Below, in pieces: positions 10,070 through 60,667 of a DNA stretch of 64,000 nt. This DNA comes from Drosophila pseudoobscura. Lineage: Eukaryota; Arthropoda; Insecta; Diptera; Drosophilidae. The position numbers and the translations under genes were made by a program. Within the stretch, counting starts at the first letter, position 1; each line of letters opens with the position of its first letter. The notes beneath the pieces were generated by a model, which worked only from the letters and a program-made list of their open reading frames with translations, did not search any database and had not been told where the DNA came from. Location: the NCBI RefSeq assembly GCF_009870125.1, contig NC_046683.1, positions 4,836,001 to 4,900,000 of the forward strand. The letters are read 5' to 3'.

Positions 10070-11341
10070 ATGACCAGCGGTCACAACCACGGCAAGGCGT
10101 TGGTCCTGTTGGCCCTTCTGGGCCTGGTGGCAGGAGCATGCTCCGCCCTGCATCGTATACCCGTGCGCCGCTCGGATAAATATGTGCGGACCCGCCAAAG
10201 TCTCATGGCCGAACGCGAGCATGTGTCGAGGAAATACAATCTAGTGCAGAGCAATAGCAGCACCAGTACCAATAGCACCAGTACTACGCCCGCTGGAAAC
10301 TACTCTGTGGAGACGCTTTCAAACGTGCTGAATTTTCAGTACTACGGCGAGATCAGCATAGGAACGCCGCCTCAGAATTTCATGGTGCAGTTCGACACGG
10401 GGTCTGCCAATCTGTGGATTCCCAGCGTGAATTGCTACAGCCTGGACTGCTACAACCACTCGCAGTACTCCTCGGCGAATTCCACCACGTATCAGATCAA
10501 TGGGACCCCCTTCACCATCACCTATGGCTCGGGCAGCGTGGGGGGCATCCTTTCCACGGATGTGGTGACCGTGGCTGGACTGAAAATTCGGAACCAAACC
10601 TTCGGGGAGGCCATCACAGAGACGGGCGCTGGCATGCAGGAATCCTCGTTCGACGGCATCTTTGGCATGGCCTACAACAGTCTTGCCGTGGACGGTGTTC
10701 AGCCGCCCTTCTACAATATGTTGACCGATAATCTGGTGGATACGCCCGTGTTCTCCTTCTACCTCGCGACCAATGGCACCTCGGTGGCGAGCTATGGAGG
10801 AGAGCTCATCCTGGGCGGCTCCGATGCCTCGCTGTATGCCGGAAAACTCGTCTATGCTCCCGTCTCCAACCAGAACTACTGGCAGTTCCAAATGGACGGC
10901 GTCACTCTTGACGGCACTACTTTGTGCACGTATTGCCAGGCAGTGGCCGACACGGGCACCTCACTGCTCATTGCTCCGTACCCCACTTATGTGAAGATCG
11001 TATCGTTAGTCAATCAGGAGATTGACTGCGCATCCCTTTCATACTTGCCCACCCTGACCATCACCATCAGCGGTGTACCCTTCCAGATCCCGCCCAGTGC
11101 GTACTTCGTGGAATTGGACGGCGCCTGTACCCTGGGCATCACGTATATAGAGGACATTGATTTCTGGATTCTGGGCGACATTTTCATCGGCCGCCACTAC
11201 ACGGAGTTCGATTTGGGCAACAATCGCTTGGGATTCGCCTCAGTGAACTCCGGGCGTGTTCTGGGAGCTCTCTCACTGTGGAAGATCCTCTCCCTAGCCG
11301 CTCTTTGTGGACTGTGGAAGCTGTTCAACCTGCAGAACTGA
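10070..11341 (+). CDS. Secreted pepsin/cathepsin D-family aspartic protease with C-terminal hydrophobic tail
   Basis: This is a 423-aa single-exon A1-family aspartic protease. Residues 1-26 (KALVLLALLGLVAGACSA) form a signal peptide, followed by a basic propeptide and a Ser/Thr/Asn-rich linker near 60-79 with NXS/T sites. The catalytic aspartates are D109 in FDTGSANLWIP and D294 in ADTGTSLL; the flap is YGSGSVGG, and WILGDIFIGRHY marks the C-terminal lobe. Both lobes are complete, so it should be active. After the usual pepsin end (NNRLGFASVNS) there is an extra tail with a hydrophobic helix, SLWKILSLAALCGLWKLF. The ATG at 10070 is chosen because of the TATA spacing. Nearby GATA sites suggest gut expression. 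Flies have several such genes and I do not assign an orthologue. Confidence 0.9.
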   Translation: MTSGHNHGKALVLLALLGLVAGACSALHRIPVRRSDKYVRTRQSLMAEREHVSRKYNLVQSNSSTSTNSTSTTPAGNYSVETLSNVLNFQYYGEISIGTPPQNFMVQFDTGSANLWIPSVNCYSLDCYNHSQYSSANSTTYQINGTPFTITYGSGSVGGILSTDVVTVAGLKIRNQTFGEAITETGAGMQESSFDGIFGMAYNSLAVDGVQPPFYNMLTDNLVDTPVFSFYLATNGTSVASYGGELILGGSDASLYAGKLVYAPVSNQNYWQFQMDGVTLDGTTLCTYCQAVADTGTSLLIAPYPTYVKIVSLVNQEIDCASLSYLPTLTITISGVPFQIPPSAYFVELDGACTLGITYIEDIDFWILGDIFIGRHYTEFDLGNNRLGFASVNSGRVLGALSLWKILSLAALCGLWKLFNLQN

Positions 11342-11465
11342 ACGCATCCGAACTGTGAATTACTTAAAAGTACAATGGGGACTTACAGCCCAAAGTGGAA
11401 CATTAGTCATGAATTGTAGATAACACGAATATCGGTGGCCCATAGCTCTCTTCTTTTTTTTTCCA

Positions 11466-11471
11466 AATAAA
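11466..11471 (+). terminator. Poly(A) signal of the aspartic protease gene
   Basis: AATAAA lies about 125 nt after the stop codon in an A/T-rich context, giving a short 3' UTR typical of digestive enzyme genes. Confidence 0.7.
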
Positions 11472-11759
11472 CGATACGATACGATATGCGTAATGTCAAT
11501 TGTACTTACAAATCCCACTGTGGAGGATTCAGATAAGCCTCGACCCGACCTAATTGAATGGCGGAGGAGCTTTGACTTTCGCGGGGAATCACCGATCGCA
11601 TATTGAGCGGGCCTAATTGAACCCCGTGAGTTATTGTAAAAATGGAGGACAGAGCCCGGAAAGAACAGAAATGTGAACTGATCTGAATCTGAAGTGGGGA
11701 CTGGGGACCGACGGTTCCCACACGGGGTCGCAATCTGTTCGGAATCCGCTCTAGTGGGT

Positions 11760-14700
11760 GATGTCTTCGGTGAGTGGTATCTGTTTTTGGTCTGTCAGTC
11801 TACAGATATCCAAGAGTTGAAAGAAGTTTGAGAGAAAATTTTGAGAGGGCGATTATTAATTTCCATTTCCCTTTCCAACTCTGGAGCCTCCCGTTTGCAA
11901 CTTGACGGCTCCTTGAAGGGCAAGGAATCCTACCTACATCTACCTATACTTTTCCTAATGGTTTCAATGGTAAGAAAAGCAAAAATTTGAGCATCGATGA
12001 CCTTCTTGGGGTTAAAACTTACCGTAAGTGAAATGATTCGCCCGTGATAGAGAAACAATATTTTGGGTTTTTTTTTAAAAAACATTTATGTATGTATTTC
12101 TCTTTTCTTGTCTTTGTTTCATTCGCGTATTGTGTTTTAGCTTTCTGCAAATGTTGCAAATTATTTGTTTTTTGCTTCTTCGTTTTTAGGGGGTTGTTAC
12201 TTTTAAGATTCGCTCGATCTTTACTAACCTCAAATATGAGTGTTTGTGTGTATGTGAGTGTGTGTGTGTGTGTGGGGGCTCGAATAATGTAGGGCAATAA
12301 TCAAGTATGTAACTGTACATATACTAATTACAGGAATTAATCCATCGATTCTCAAATAAACATTACAACTATTTATGTTCTCGATTTTGGGCTTGTTCTC
12401 TGACTCCCTAGAAAGCTTCAAATGGGATAAACATACACACTATGCGTACATATATGTAGGTATATATTGTATATATAAATCTGAGTGTGTATACAGCTGT
12501 AAATCTGATCAGCAAAGCCTTTTTTCTGGATTCACTAAGTTCGGGCGTAATTTAATAAAAACTCAATTGATTTCAAACTATTTTTAATTGTTTTCGTTTT
12601 GTTTTTTGTTTTGCTTCGTTTTGCCTCACTTTACTTGGAATTTAGCTATTTTAATATGTACTTTTTTCTGGTTTTTTGTTTTTTATTTTGTTTTTTTTTT
12701 TTTTTTTGGTTGTTCTTTGTTTAATTTGTAGTTAAGTGTATTTTGGTTTTTCTCTTCGTTTGTTTGTAAATATATAAATAGGCAGCTTTACGACGTTTTA
12801 AAAACAAAAGGGCGCGTGTACGAAATCGTTTTCAGTATTTTATAGGTATTTTAAAGGTATTTTAACAACTATGCTTCTCAAATTGGTGGAAAATGTTTGA
12901 CATTGCTTTCTCGCTTTTGTTCTTGTTCTTGTTTTTGTTGTTGTTGTTTTTGTTGTTGTAAAATTTTGGTTCTTTGTTCTAGAATCTAGAGCATAATGCT
13001 AAGTTAGTTGCTTGTTTGGTTTGGTATTTTGTCGGTATATATTTAGTATATAGTACTCGTACTTTTGGTTTTCTTTGCTTAGCTTTGCTGTGGAACTTAC
13101 AAAATAAAAAACAAAAACGAGGCGCGACTAATTATTTTTCTCTGTTTTCTGTTTTCTTTTTTTTTCTTGTTCTTTTTCTTTTTTTGGGTTAAGGCTTTCG
13201 TCTATGTATATCATTCCTGACCCATTTTGTTTGTATTGTATAATTAAATTAATTTCATTTACGGTATTCTTGTTTAATTGAGTGGCGTGTTCTCTCTTCT
13301 CTGGCTTTTATTTGATTTTTTATTTTGTATTTTTTTTATGTATATTCTTGAGTATTTTCTTGTTTGTATTTTTCTTAGAAAAAAATTCTGGCGTATAAAA
13401 GCTTAATTTTGTTAGGTTGTTCTCGTTCTCGTTCTAGGTGTAACTAGAGGTAATCTTGAAAATACTCGTACACACATACATATATACACATATGTATGTG
13501 TGTATAAGCATATATACGTGTATGTTATCTATATATTCATACGACTACATCAGTTTCTTTGGCTCTTCTAACCGAACGGACCTTCGTCTGCCTTCTCTCC
13601 TTCTTCTTTATATATATATCAGACTGAATTGGGGCGTTTTTTAGGCGAAAGTGAAGGCAAGAACATCACCATTAGACATTTCTGTGTGTGTGTGTGTCGG
13701 CTTGGGAGTATATATGTACATCTCTGTCTGAATGTGTGTGTACTCGCAATTCCTCGTCTGTATGGGTATGCATACTCGTACATATATAAATTTTTCATTA
13801 TAAATTTCGACTAAATTGCTCGCGTTTTCGCTTAGCTTGATCTAAAAATTGTAATTGCACCTTTCTTACCTACATTCGGTATTAGTTTTACGTCTGTTTC
13901 ATGTCTGTTTTTTTGTTTAATATTAAAGTTAATGCTAATGCTAATGTTAATGTTAATGTTAGTATAGGTTCATGTTTCTAGCTTGTTGAATTCATTCTTG
14001 CTGTTTGCTTTAGTTGCTTTTGGTTAGTTGCTTGTTTCATAAATGTATAAGGCTCTGTGTAGTTTAGACCTAAAAGACTCCCATAAGAAAACCAACAAAG
14101 GGCCAGAAGCGATCGGGCGAAAGGTAAAGAGGTGGATGTAGAGGAAGCCTTGAATGAGTTTAAAATCCCAGTCTAAGATGTATATAAAGTGTCTACCATC
14201 AGGCCCGACTCAACAAGGGCCCTCGAAATACTAATACATATTGCTGGGCTCACCAGTCAGACCGAGTCTGTGTGGCTCATTCCTTCTTCTGGTTAGTTCG
14301 GTTCGCCTAGTAATAAATAACTAATAGCTATATTTATATTTAAAAAAAAATCTATATACAGTTTGACCCCGCTGAGTCCTACATTCGTTCAACTTTCGAC
14401 TATAAATGAGCGCCTAAGCGTATGCAACAAATTTGTTTTTCGCTATTCCTATTTAAATTTTTTGATTCATTTTGGAGTATTGGATTTATATATATATGTG
14501 TGTGTGTGGTGTGTGTGATTTCCGATTTCAGAATGAAACTACTAATCGCACTAAAACTAAGTAACTAGCACGAGTATCTGCAGCAGCCCCAACCCAAACC
14601 AACCCAACCCAACCCATATCCCCAGACACCCGCCCCCACACCTCCAGCAATGGCAGGAAGACAGTTCGTATTCGTATTGCTTTGGGAGGGAATGGGAAGT

Positions 14701-16439
14701 CTGCCACCGACCTCTACATTAGGAGTATATGTACGGCAAAATCGAACCTCAGACAGGAACAGAACGAACTTCGAGTGGACTGCGACTCTGGCGACTTAAA
14801 CGTAATGAAACCTTGCCATTAAACTTTTCAACTGCTCAGGACTCATCTCCATTAGTATTTGTATACTTGCATCTTTGCGATATCCGCACCATTATACAAT
14901 ATATTCTAGTTTGATCTATGCTACATAAAGCATAGTTCTCTAACAAATGTTCTTTGCGCCCTCCTCTTGCTTTTGCTTCGGGTATAAGCGTTAACAAATA
15001 TTTATGTTATTTTTGGGTACTATTTTCAGCTAATTTTTGTATCACAAAATATGTGTAGGTCTGAGAGTGAGTGTAATGAACATTAACATATACATATGTA
15101 TGCATGTCTGTATGGTTTCCAAATAGTATTCGTAATTCAAATATTTACACGCTCTATACAAATTTTGGTTTTTCTGTTTGCTCTTTTAGGTTGAAGAGGT
15201 TTTCTTTATAAGGTAGTTTCCTATTCTGTTTCCTATTCTGTTTCTTTTTCTTTTTCTTAGTTTCTTATTTTCTTTTCTTAGGTCTGTCGATTGTCGCAAC
15301 TTTTTGTTAGTGTGTGTCTTGTGTGTTGGTGAGTATATCTCGTACTGGGAGCGGAGCTTCGTCCTCCATTCTTGAGTATCTTCGTTGAGTTATGTACCTA
15401 CGAGCCTAATCCTACAGGAGAGCCAAGCGAGTAGTGCGAGTGCTGCGAGAGTGGTTGGTGCTCTTCAATCCGAGTTTCTCCCTTCATTCGAGTTTTCGTT
15501 AAGTAATAGGACGGGCCAGATACCCATACGAGTATGTCTGTATGTACATATCAATCCCCATTGGGATCTTCTCCTCCAGCTCTCTCTTGGGGGGGTTTTG
15601 GGCGTGTGTGTGTGTGTGTGTGTGATCCTAGGCTACTCGCAGGATGAGTATAGGCTATGCTATATGCTATGTACAATTCACGGGCATTGATCGATCTCTG
15701 TCGTTAGCTTTCGTCGTTTCTTTCTTTCTGTTTTTTCTTTCGCCTCCCTTCGCACTTCAGCAGTTATCACAAAGTTATCCATGTATATACAACTAACCGT
15801 ATCTGCGTATCATCCTTGTCTGTCCATCTGTGACGTTATCTACGTTATATCCCTATCCCCTTTAGTATATCCGTGTACATGTATAAAGGTAAATAATTGC
15901 AGTAAATGTAGCAAAATCGTAAGCAATATGCTCTGCCTTAATCGTAATCGTTATCTCTATCGCTATCGCTAATCATCGCGGATCGGCTAATGGGCTAAAG
16001 TATCGAATATCAAGTATCGAGCACTTCCATTCAGTGTGTGTGTGTGTGTGTGTGTGTTTAGTTCGGTGAGAGAAAAGCGAGATACGAGTTATGGAAAGGT
16101 ATTCTTACATCGAGACATAGAGAGAGATAGAGAGACAGAGAGAGAGATAGATTCAGAGCAAGAGAGAGAGAGAGAGAGATACATGTTGGAGCAGTGAGCT
16201 TTTTGGAGGTTAGTCTAGCTCTTGAGGTTACAGGTTACAGCATTAATTATCTTAATATATATTTAGTCTAACTAGCATAGGCGTGGGCGTGGGCATGGGC
16301 ATGGCCGGGAGCATCCCTCTCCCCCTAGTGGCTTATTTTATTGCTCCATGCTCTCCATGTTCTCCGCGGAAGCTGAAGCCAAAGCCGAAGCTGAGCCCGA
16401 AGCCGGAGCCGAAGACTGATGCCGCAACAGAATCTTGGG
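11760..16439 (-). other. eag: Probable long 3' UTR and downstream region of eag
   Basis: No ORF of merit lies on either strand. From about 12040 to 15300 the plus strand is strongly T-rich, so the minus strand (the eag sense strand) is A-rich, as in fly neuronal 3' UTRs. Minus-strand TGTACATA, the Pumilio response core, occurs at 13713-13720, 15541-15548 and 15668-15675. TTTATT on the plus strand (AATAAA in mRNA sense) occurs several times, for example near 12681 and 13307, so the end of the transcript cannot be chosen. CA/TG runs lie at 15604-15624 and 16034-16057, with GA at 16120-16180. Confidence 0.45.
16120..16180. repeat. GA-rich tract downstream of eag
   Basis: AGAGAGATAGAGAGACAGAG-type sequence ends in an uninterrupted GA run. 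Similar GA runs recur in the eag introns at 23606-23621, 25022-25043, 26070-26091, 32001-32027, 32480-32502 and 41720-41744. Confidence 0.8.
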
Positions 16440-53320
<36,881 letters not shown>

Positions 53321-56300
53321 GCAAGTAAAACAGAGAGAGAGAAAAAAGAGAGGTACGATAAAGCATTAGACAAATTCAGCATGTTTCCAGATTCAAATTG
53401 AAAAAATTTGGGAAAACGACTGGCAAGTGGAATTCCCACTGAAAGAACTCATCTTAATATTACTTTTTCGGAGAGCTTTCGATTCGTGGAATGTAAGGCC
53501 ACACCGGAAATAAAGGCGGAACAGGGCCAGTGAGGTCTGAAAGTTACATTCCGATTCGGTAATACAACTTGGACAACTCTGAGAAGTCGGAAATACTCGT
53601 ACTCGTCGTGGTACTCGTTACTCGCTTTAATACGAGAATCCCTGTTCTACTGAGGCACTTTCGGACGGACTCGCATTGGCCTGGGAGGAAGATTTAAGCT
53701 AAGTAAACTCGACACCATTTATTAAGCCCTGGACCTTCTATATTTAAGTCTTTGAACGGAGAAATCCTACTCTAATGCTTAAAGGTCAGCAGCATAAATG
53801 TTCAATTCTCTGATGCTTTACACCACGTACTCGGTGTACTCTCTCTTTTTGGAAATAAATTTGAATCCCATTTGAAAGTTGAATCCCATTAGGGCGGCAT
53901 CAGATACTGTCACAAGTGAAAAATTAATTACATTGTGATATGAGCAGTTTAATCAACTGGAAAATTAAAGCTAATGTGAAGCTGGGGCTGGGGCCCAATC
54001 GTTATCGCCTAATTGATCCTATTGCCTTTAATTGAGCGACATTAAATGGATTTGGCGATAAGTCCGGCTCAAGTTCTTGTGCCATTATGGTTTTCGTTGT
54101 CCAAATGCAGTGCAAAATGCAAAGTGCTGTCAAATGGGGCTTATAATTCAATTTATGTAAACATTTAGTACACGTTTGTGTGCTGCATTGTTGCAGCCAC
54201 AAGCTTATTGGGTCCCTGATTCCACTTAACCTTTCCTGCCCCCGTAACCAGTAAATCTATTGATTTTAGCGTTATTCTGGCATCTGTTGTAATTAATTAT
54301 GGCAACCACTCCTATGTACACCGTACACTGTATCGTATACGTAATATTTACTGCACGGCTCGGAGGTAACTGAGGATATTGGATAGAGAGAGAGCGAAAA
54401 GAGCTTACGATTGGCTTAAGAACAAAACAATAAAGCATAAATTGGCCTAATCAAATGGTTATTCCCACTCGAACCTTTGGAATCCCCCGCATTCCCATCA
54501 CAATCCCAATTGAACACTCCTTTATGCCACCTTTGTGAACTGCACTTGGAAAGCGGATGAACAGCAGTCAGCCTGCCCGGCAATTAGAGATGTCAATTAT
54601 CCAACTCTCGTATTGCCAATTAGGAAACCTAACTGAACAATCTATGTACAATCTACACTGAGGCATTGGTTTGGGGTTGGGCTTGGGCTACGTTCTGGGA
54701 ATGCCTGAATACACAGCAATTATAAATGGCAGCTGTGAAGCTCTTGAGTACAAGACTGAGGACTGAAGACTGAGATTCACCACGCACCGAAGACACCAGA
54801 ACAAAGTCAGCTTCGAGCAATGAAGCACGGTGCAGCCAAGCGAAAGACGCACTAATTGCAAGGTGCAGGAGCAGGATTCAAAAGCAACTGGAGCAGAATC
54901 AGCCAGATACATGAGAACCAAAAAAGCAGATTCAGCAAACGAAGGAGGCACAGAAATGAGGCTTCAGAAGAAGCATAATTAGAGGGATAGATGGGAAGGA
55001 TAAGAAATGAAAGCGAAAGATCAGTAAGAGAACAAACAGTGGATAGAATGGATAGAGTGGTGGCTTACAAATGAGAAGAGCCTTAGAGGGGAACAAGAGT
55101 AAATTATAATTTACATCAAGTCTCAAGAAGAGCAGAAAAAAGACACCTTAAGTATTAGAGCAGAAGCAGATCCAAGCACAGACATAAATCTAGGGCTTGG
55201 ACGGGATTACGTCGGGGCACCATAGCAAACATTTAAAAAGATTAACGTAAGATTGCACCACTATGATTTGGATATGATATTTATGGTATTTATTGGGATA
55301 TAGTCCCCACATTGAGAGCCTGGCCTTCAACAGAATTACGTCGGGGTCACCAATGTCAACAGAACTAAAAACATGATTGGGATGTTAGTGCCATGGCTCT
55401 CTCCTCAGAAACTGCTCTAAGCTATACAGCAAACGGAACGATTATTCATGGGAGCATGACTGTATTTTATTGTATGTTAAAATATTCATAATTTGGCTAT
55501 CCATTGGAGGGGAGTACACGTGTGAGCAAGGTTTAATCTTGCATGAATTCCATCATTCCACCCATAGTACGAGTGCAATTATCCGAGGTAACATTAGACA
55601 TTTTAAATTTCTTCTACGAAAGTGAACGCTGTTAAAGTTTTCCTCGGCAAACTCTACTGACTCCCCCCACCGCCACCCCAACTGTTGCTCTGTGTGGAGA
55701 AGCGAAACCCCTTTGGATGCTGCCACTCGACAGTTGCCCCACTCGCCTGCGTCGCTTGCCTCGCTCGCCTCAGATGGCTGAGCTCAGTAATCTTTAATTT
55801 CATTAAAATTCTAGCTACAGCCAAGACAGCTTCTTTGTGCCTGCTGCAGAGTCCTGGCTGCCATCCATGCTGCCATCCATGTTGCTGCAGTAAGTGCTTA
55901 TTAGAGGCAGCACACTCCAACCTAAACGAGAAACGCTCTCAGGCATTTATGAATTTTCCGGCTTTAATGCGTGGCTACGGAGGAAAAGCAGCTCCAGCAG
56001 GAGTAGGAGTGGAAGCAGAAGGACCACGGCACGCGGGACAGTAGATCGAGGAGCTGCCCCAGTGGCCCAGTTGGGGATGGAAGGACAGCGTACACGGAAC
56101 TCGTAGGATGGGGTGAATTTCCGTAGAAACTTTCCGAACAATGCTGCTGCATTCATTTATTCCTTGGTTTATCCCGACACAAGTTTCCTTGTTCTCCTGG
56201 TCTTCCCTTAACCTCAACCTCTCCCTCTCTCTCTCTCTGCCTCTGCCTCTGGTAATGCATATCCTCGTAATTAACTGCAAGTTACAGCTCCATGGATGCA

Positions 56301-59300
56301 CAATAATGGAGACTAATTCATGGCTAACCCACAGTCAGAGCCATAGCCAGAGTCCTCTCTACTTGATGGAGCACTAATGAACTGCAAAAGGATATACTAT
56401 CAGAGTCCAAAGTCCAAAGGCGAAGGAAAACATTGGGGATGTGTGGAACGAATCTTTTAGAGCCACATCGGCCTCTGCTGGTGTGTGTGTTTGTGTGGCT
56501 CCAATCGAAGTAATCTTCTCTTTCGTAATATACTCGTTTTCATGACAGTTTAGCATCGTGCAGGTCCTGTACTCGCCAGGCTCTCCTTGGCTACTCGTAC
56601 GGGTGTGTACGCATCTGAGCAGTCATAGTCAGGGACATTCACACACATCTCGTTGTAGTGTTGGTGTGTTGTTGTGTTGGTGTGTTGTAATGTTTCCAAA
56701 GCCCTACGTCAATCTCGGATATTTTTAGCTTGTTGAGTGCGATTCAAATGTGGCAGTGGCCAGCCCCAGCTAAGGGCCAAACAACTGCATCCTCTATTTC
56801 TGCTGAAACACTCTCCTTGTGCCCTCGCAGCTCATTCCATGGCTCCACCAGCACTGTCACTCATGTGCGAAACGCACTGTACCTCCTCCGAGACGACTGA
56901 AAATGAAGAATGACACTCTCTGTGGCGGAGACACTGTACGGGAACTGGCTTCTTCTCTACTTCTTCTCCTCCATTCTTCTACGACACAATTGATCGGCAA
57001 TAGTGGCACTCGTTTTTCATAGAGTGGGGGATATTATTGCTGACGTCACAGGCCCAAATGTGGAGAGCAAAGAAGTATACATAAACACAAATATAGAAGA
57101 GGGGCAAAAGAGTCGAGCCTCTCGGCAGTCGCCTATTTTATAATAAATATAAAATGTATAATAAATGGCATGTTGCCTCGCCTCGCCCCCTGCCCTCAAT
57201 GCAGCCGCAGCTTCCCTTAATAAAGGCAGTGGCCTCCCCCGCCAAGGGCTTGACACACTTGCCACAAGCCTGGCCGGGTCGGGGTCGGGCTGGTGCTCCT
57301 GCTCCTCCGAGTGGAGTTCTGATGGGTGTGTGTGTGTGTGGCAAGGACCCAGCGTCAGTGCAGCAGCGACAACTACTTTGGATTTGGACTGCTGACGTTG
57401 TCGAGCGAGTGACCGACCGCACACGGGCCAGGAAGGTGGCAGGGAGAGCGGAGAACATAACAGGACAAACGATGCCACAGGATGACGCTCACCTTGCCCC
57501 ACAAAGCGCTGATGAACCAGGGACTGGGGCTTGGAGGCGACTATACATTTTAATATGTTGCAGCTCTAAGCTCTCGGCCCCCAGTCCTCCCATCTGGTTT
57601 GGCGGAGCTCTTTTTATGGCTCGCTTCAAGTACGTCATAAAAATTAACACGAACGTATCAGGGGGCAAGAGGCAGCTGCACGACGGTAGGGTTGCGTTGC
57701 GGGTTGGCCGCCCTTGGGGCCCCCGACAGCTGATCCCATCGAATCGTTTTTCATCAGACCGGAATGACACGGTGTGTACATACAGAAGGAGTACAGCGAG
57801 GCGCATTCCATGCAATGCGATTTGCTTGGCATTCCCATAAGTGAAAGGACACACTGGTTTCGAATGAGAGCAAATGGCATTCCTGATCGAGATGAATTTA
57901 ATAAATGATGAATATTATCAGTGAAATATTCAGTAATATTTGGTAGAAAGATTCGATTGCTCCGGCTAGCGCCACTTAAGATTCCTTTTTTGCATTTTCA
58001 AGAATTAGTAGCTACAATTTTACGGCTAACTGTAGTGGAGGTAGAAGTACGATTATACCCGTAATACTCGCACTCGAGTGGTACAGCAACGATTCATACT
58101 GATTGCATAATTTTAAGAGCTGGATTAGGGGCGAATTGAAGGCAATTAAGGAGGGGACTTCCCATAGGATAAGGACAGGCAGAGTAACATCATGCTTTCC
58201 CTTTCCATCCCTTTCCATCATTTGGATTTAATTTCCGGTGTGCTGCGTTTTGGCTTCAAATATTAATAGAGCTCTGGCATTATTAATGAGATGGTGTCAT
58301 CAAGAAAATGAAGCCGCCTCATCCACCAGCCACCATCCCCCATCCACCCTGCACCACATAGAGTCTGATGCTCCCACCTTCCCGGATCATCCCCTACCTT
58401 TTCTCTCTCTCTCTCTCTGTGTGTGTGTGTTGGTCTCACCTTTGGATACTTTCTACCATTGTGGACTTTTAAAAAATGTATAAGCTTTTTGCCATTGGCT
58501 TTGGTAACCGTATCCGTATCCGTATCCACTCCATTTTTTGTGCCCTGTGGATGTGAAAAAGGAGGAAAATCTAAGCGGGAAATGCCGCTGGTGCTGGTGC
58601 TGCTGGGGGCAATGGCAGGCAAATTCCAGTGCAACAAAAGTTCAGTTTGAGTCTGCCAATTACTTGTGGTAACCGCCATGGCTCCACTCTGGGACAGATC
58701 TGTTCCGGGAATGCCCCTCTTGATGTTTTTGACATTTCATTAAATGCGTTTTTCGTGAAGAGTCGTGGGCTCGTGGGTATTGCATTCCATGGCATTCCCA
58801 TGAAATAAAAGAGCTGGATAGACGGGGACCTGCCTGGCATTTTTCCCCGATATTCGCTTTGACAACAAATTTTACGCTCTGTGGGAAAAACATTGTTACC
58901 GTACACGCCCCCGCCATCACCCTGCTGTCTCTCATATAACAACCGTGCGCCCGTCCCCCCGTCCCCCCAAGCCCCCAAACCCCCGTCTCCCAAAACCCCC
59001 GTCCCTTCAACGTTGGCTCTGCTTCTGGTTTTCTATCCTATTCGGAAAGCAAAATTGTTGCAACAATTACACAAACACAAATGCAGAGGAAAACCAAACA
59101 AAAGGGGGAGATTGGTGGAAAAATAGGCGAAAAAAAAACCAGAGAATAGAAAAGAATGGAAAGAAAAACAGCAAGCAGAAAACAAAGCTCAGGGGGACAA
59201 TAGGCCCCCGACCGACCGCCGGGTGGCACCAGAGAAGGGAGTGGGATCCACTACCTTTCCCAGACCCTGCCTTCGGCAGACGAAGAACAGACCAAGGATT

Positions 59301-60650
59301 CGATGGGCACAGTACAATGGACTCGGGCCTGGAGAAGCACGATGAGCCGCCTCTCTTGGGGCATGGCTAATACTCGCATGGGGTTCCGGATCGGAGGGGT
59401 GGCAGTGGGACGGGGAGAGGGCAGCGTAATACAAATCATATTGTAATTTTGCCTGTAGAAGATGTCTATATCATGTAAGATTCATATTATGAGACAGGGG
59501 GAGACAGAGACAGAGACAGCGATATGAATGGATTATAATGCTTATAATCGAAATAATGGAAATAAATGCAAAAGCAACAGACAGATATATGTAGGTAGAG
59601 CTCGATTCTTGGATCAGGAATCGTTTGTGGAAATTAAAACGTTTCGAAAGCTTTGAAGATGTTTTTGGAAATTCAAGAATGAATGCCAGTGCGAATCTAT
59701 TACTGAATCCACTGAAAGTCAGCTATGAAAAGGCCATTAGGCCTTTGTTGAGTGAATTTCCTGCCGGCTACCTGGCTTTCCTTTCTCTTGGGGGAAAGGG
59801 GACAGGATTCGTAAGTAAACCAGGCGGAGCCATCAAAGCCCGGCGTATAAATTAAAGTGGGGAGTTGTTACAGTCAGGCTGGTTGTTTTTGTGTCCACTC
59901 CATCAGCCGAAAGAGGGTCGCGAATGGAAATGTATACCAAAAGCTAAAGAGTCGCCAAAGCGACAAAGCGAGTGCAATCAGCTGTGGTCAAAGACCCAAG
60001 TCAAGTCGGGACCAAATCAGGACAGGATCCAGGCCCAGACCAGATACAAAAATACGAAGGCGAAGGCCTTGGGCTGGGGACTGGGGACTTTGATGGGAAT
60101 GGGAATGGGAATGGCCTGGGTTGGGCTAATTGATTGACATTTCCTGTTGGAGCAAAGAACAGAAAGAACCCCCGCCCCAGGCCGCCCCAAGCCGCCCCGA
60201 GTGGTGTCTCCTGTAGCTCTATAAAGACCCACTTCTGGGGAAGTATCCGAGTTTGTGCGAGTGTGCATGGAAGACAGCTTTGCTTGTATATGCGCATAAA
60301 TACATATACTTAACCTTGATTTTGCCAAGTCGTCAGCCCATGCCCTGGGCTCTGTTCTTGGGCCTGGCTTTTGCGTGCCAAGTTGGGGCCTTGGCGCCTT
60401 GGACTGGCAGGCAAAGTAGGGCAGCCCAGCCATTTCATTAGCCCAAGACCCAAGACCCAAGAGAGAACAGAGCCGAACCGAGACAAGTGCAAAAAAGAAT
60501 GTCTATTTTCGGCTTCGACATTCCTTAAAGAGGAGCATTTCGGCCCAAAGAGAATGCACACTGTCACTGGCACTGTCTCGTAGCTGCATGAGGATATACC
60601 TCTCTACCGGCGAGTATATGCTGTACAATCCTTGATGGTCAATTCTTTCT
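53321..60650. other. Non-coding region upstream of eag
   Basis: No gene is supported. The block holds a C-rich stretch at 58955-59010, (CCGTAT)n at 58507-58528, short CT/TG runs near 58400, and several ACTCGTA motifs (53590-53630, 56590). ORFs of 60-228 codons occur but match nothing and are often open in several frames at once. Confidence 0.5.
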
Positions 60651-60667
60651 CTAGGCCTAGGCCCAGA

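Noticed and set aside
57154..57840. 228-codon plus-strand ORF upstream of eag
   Set aside because: Parallel ORFs exist on both strands over the same block; no domain or codon pattern supports it.
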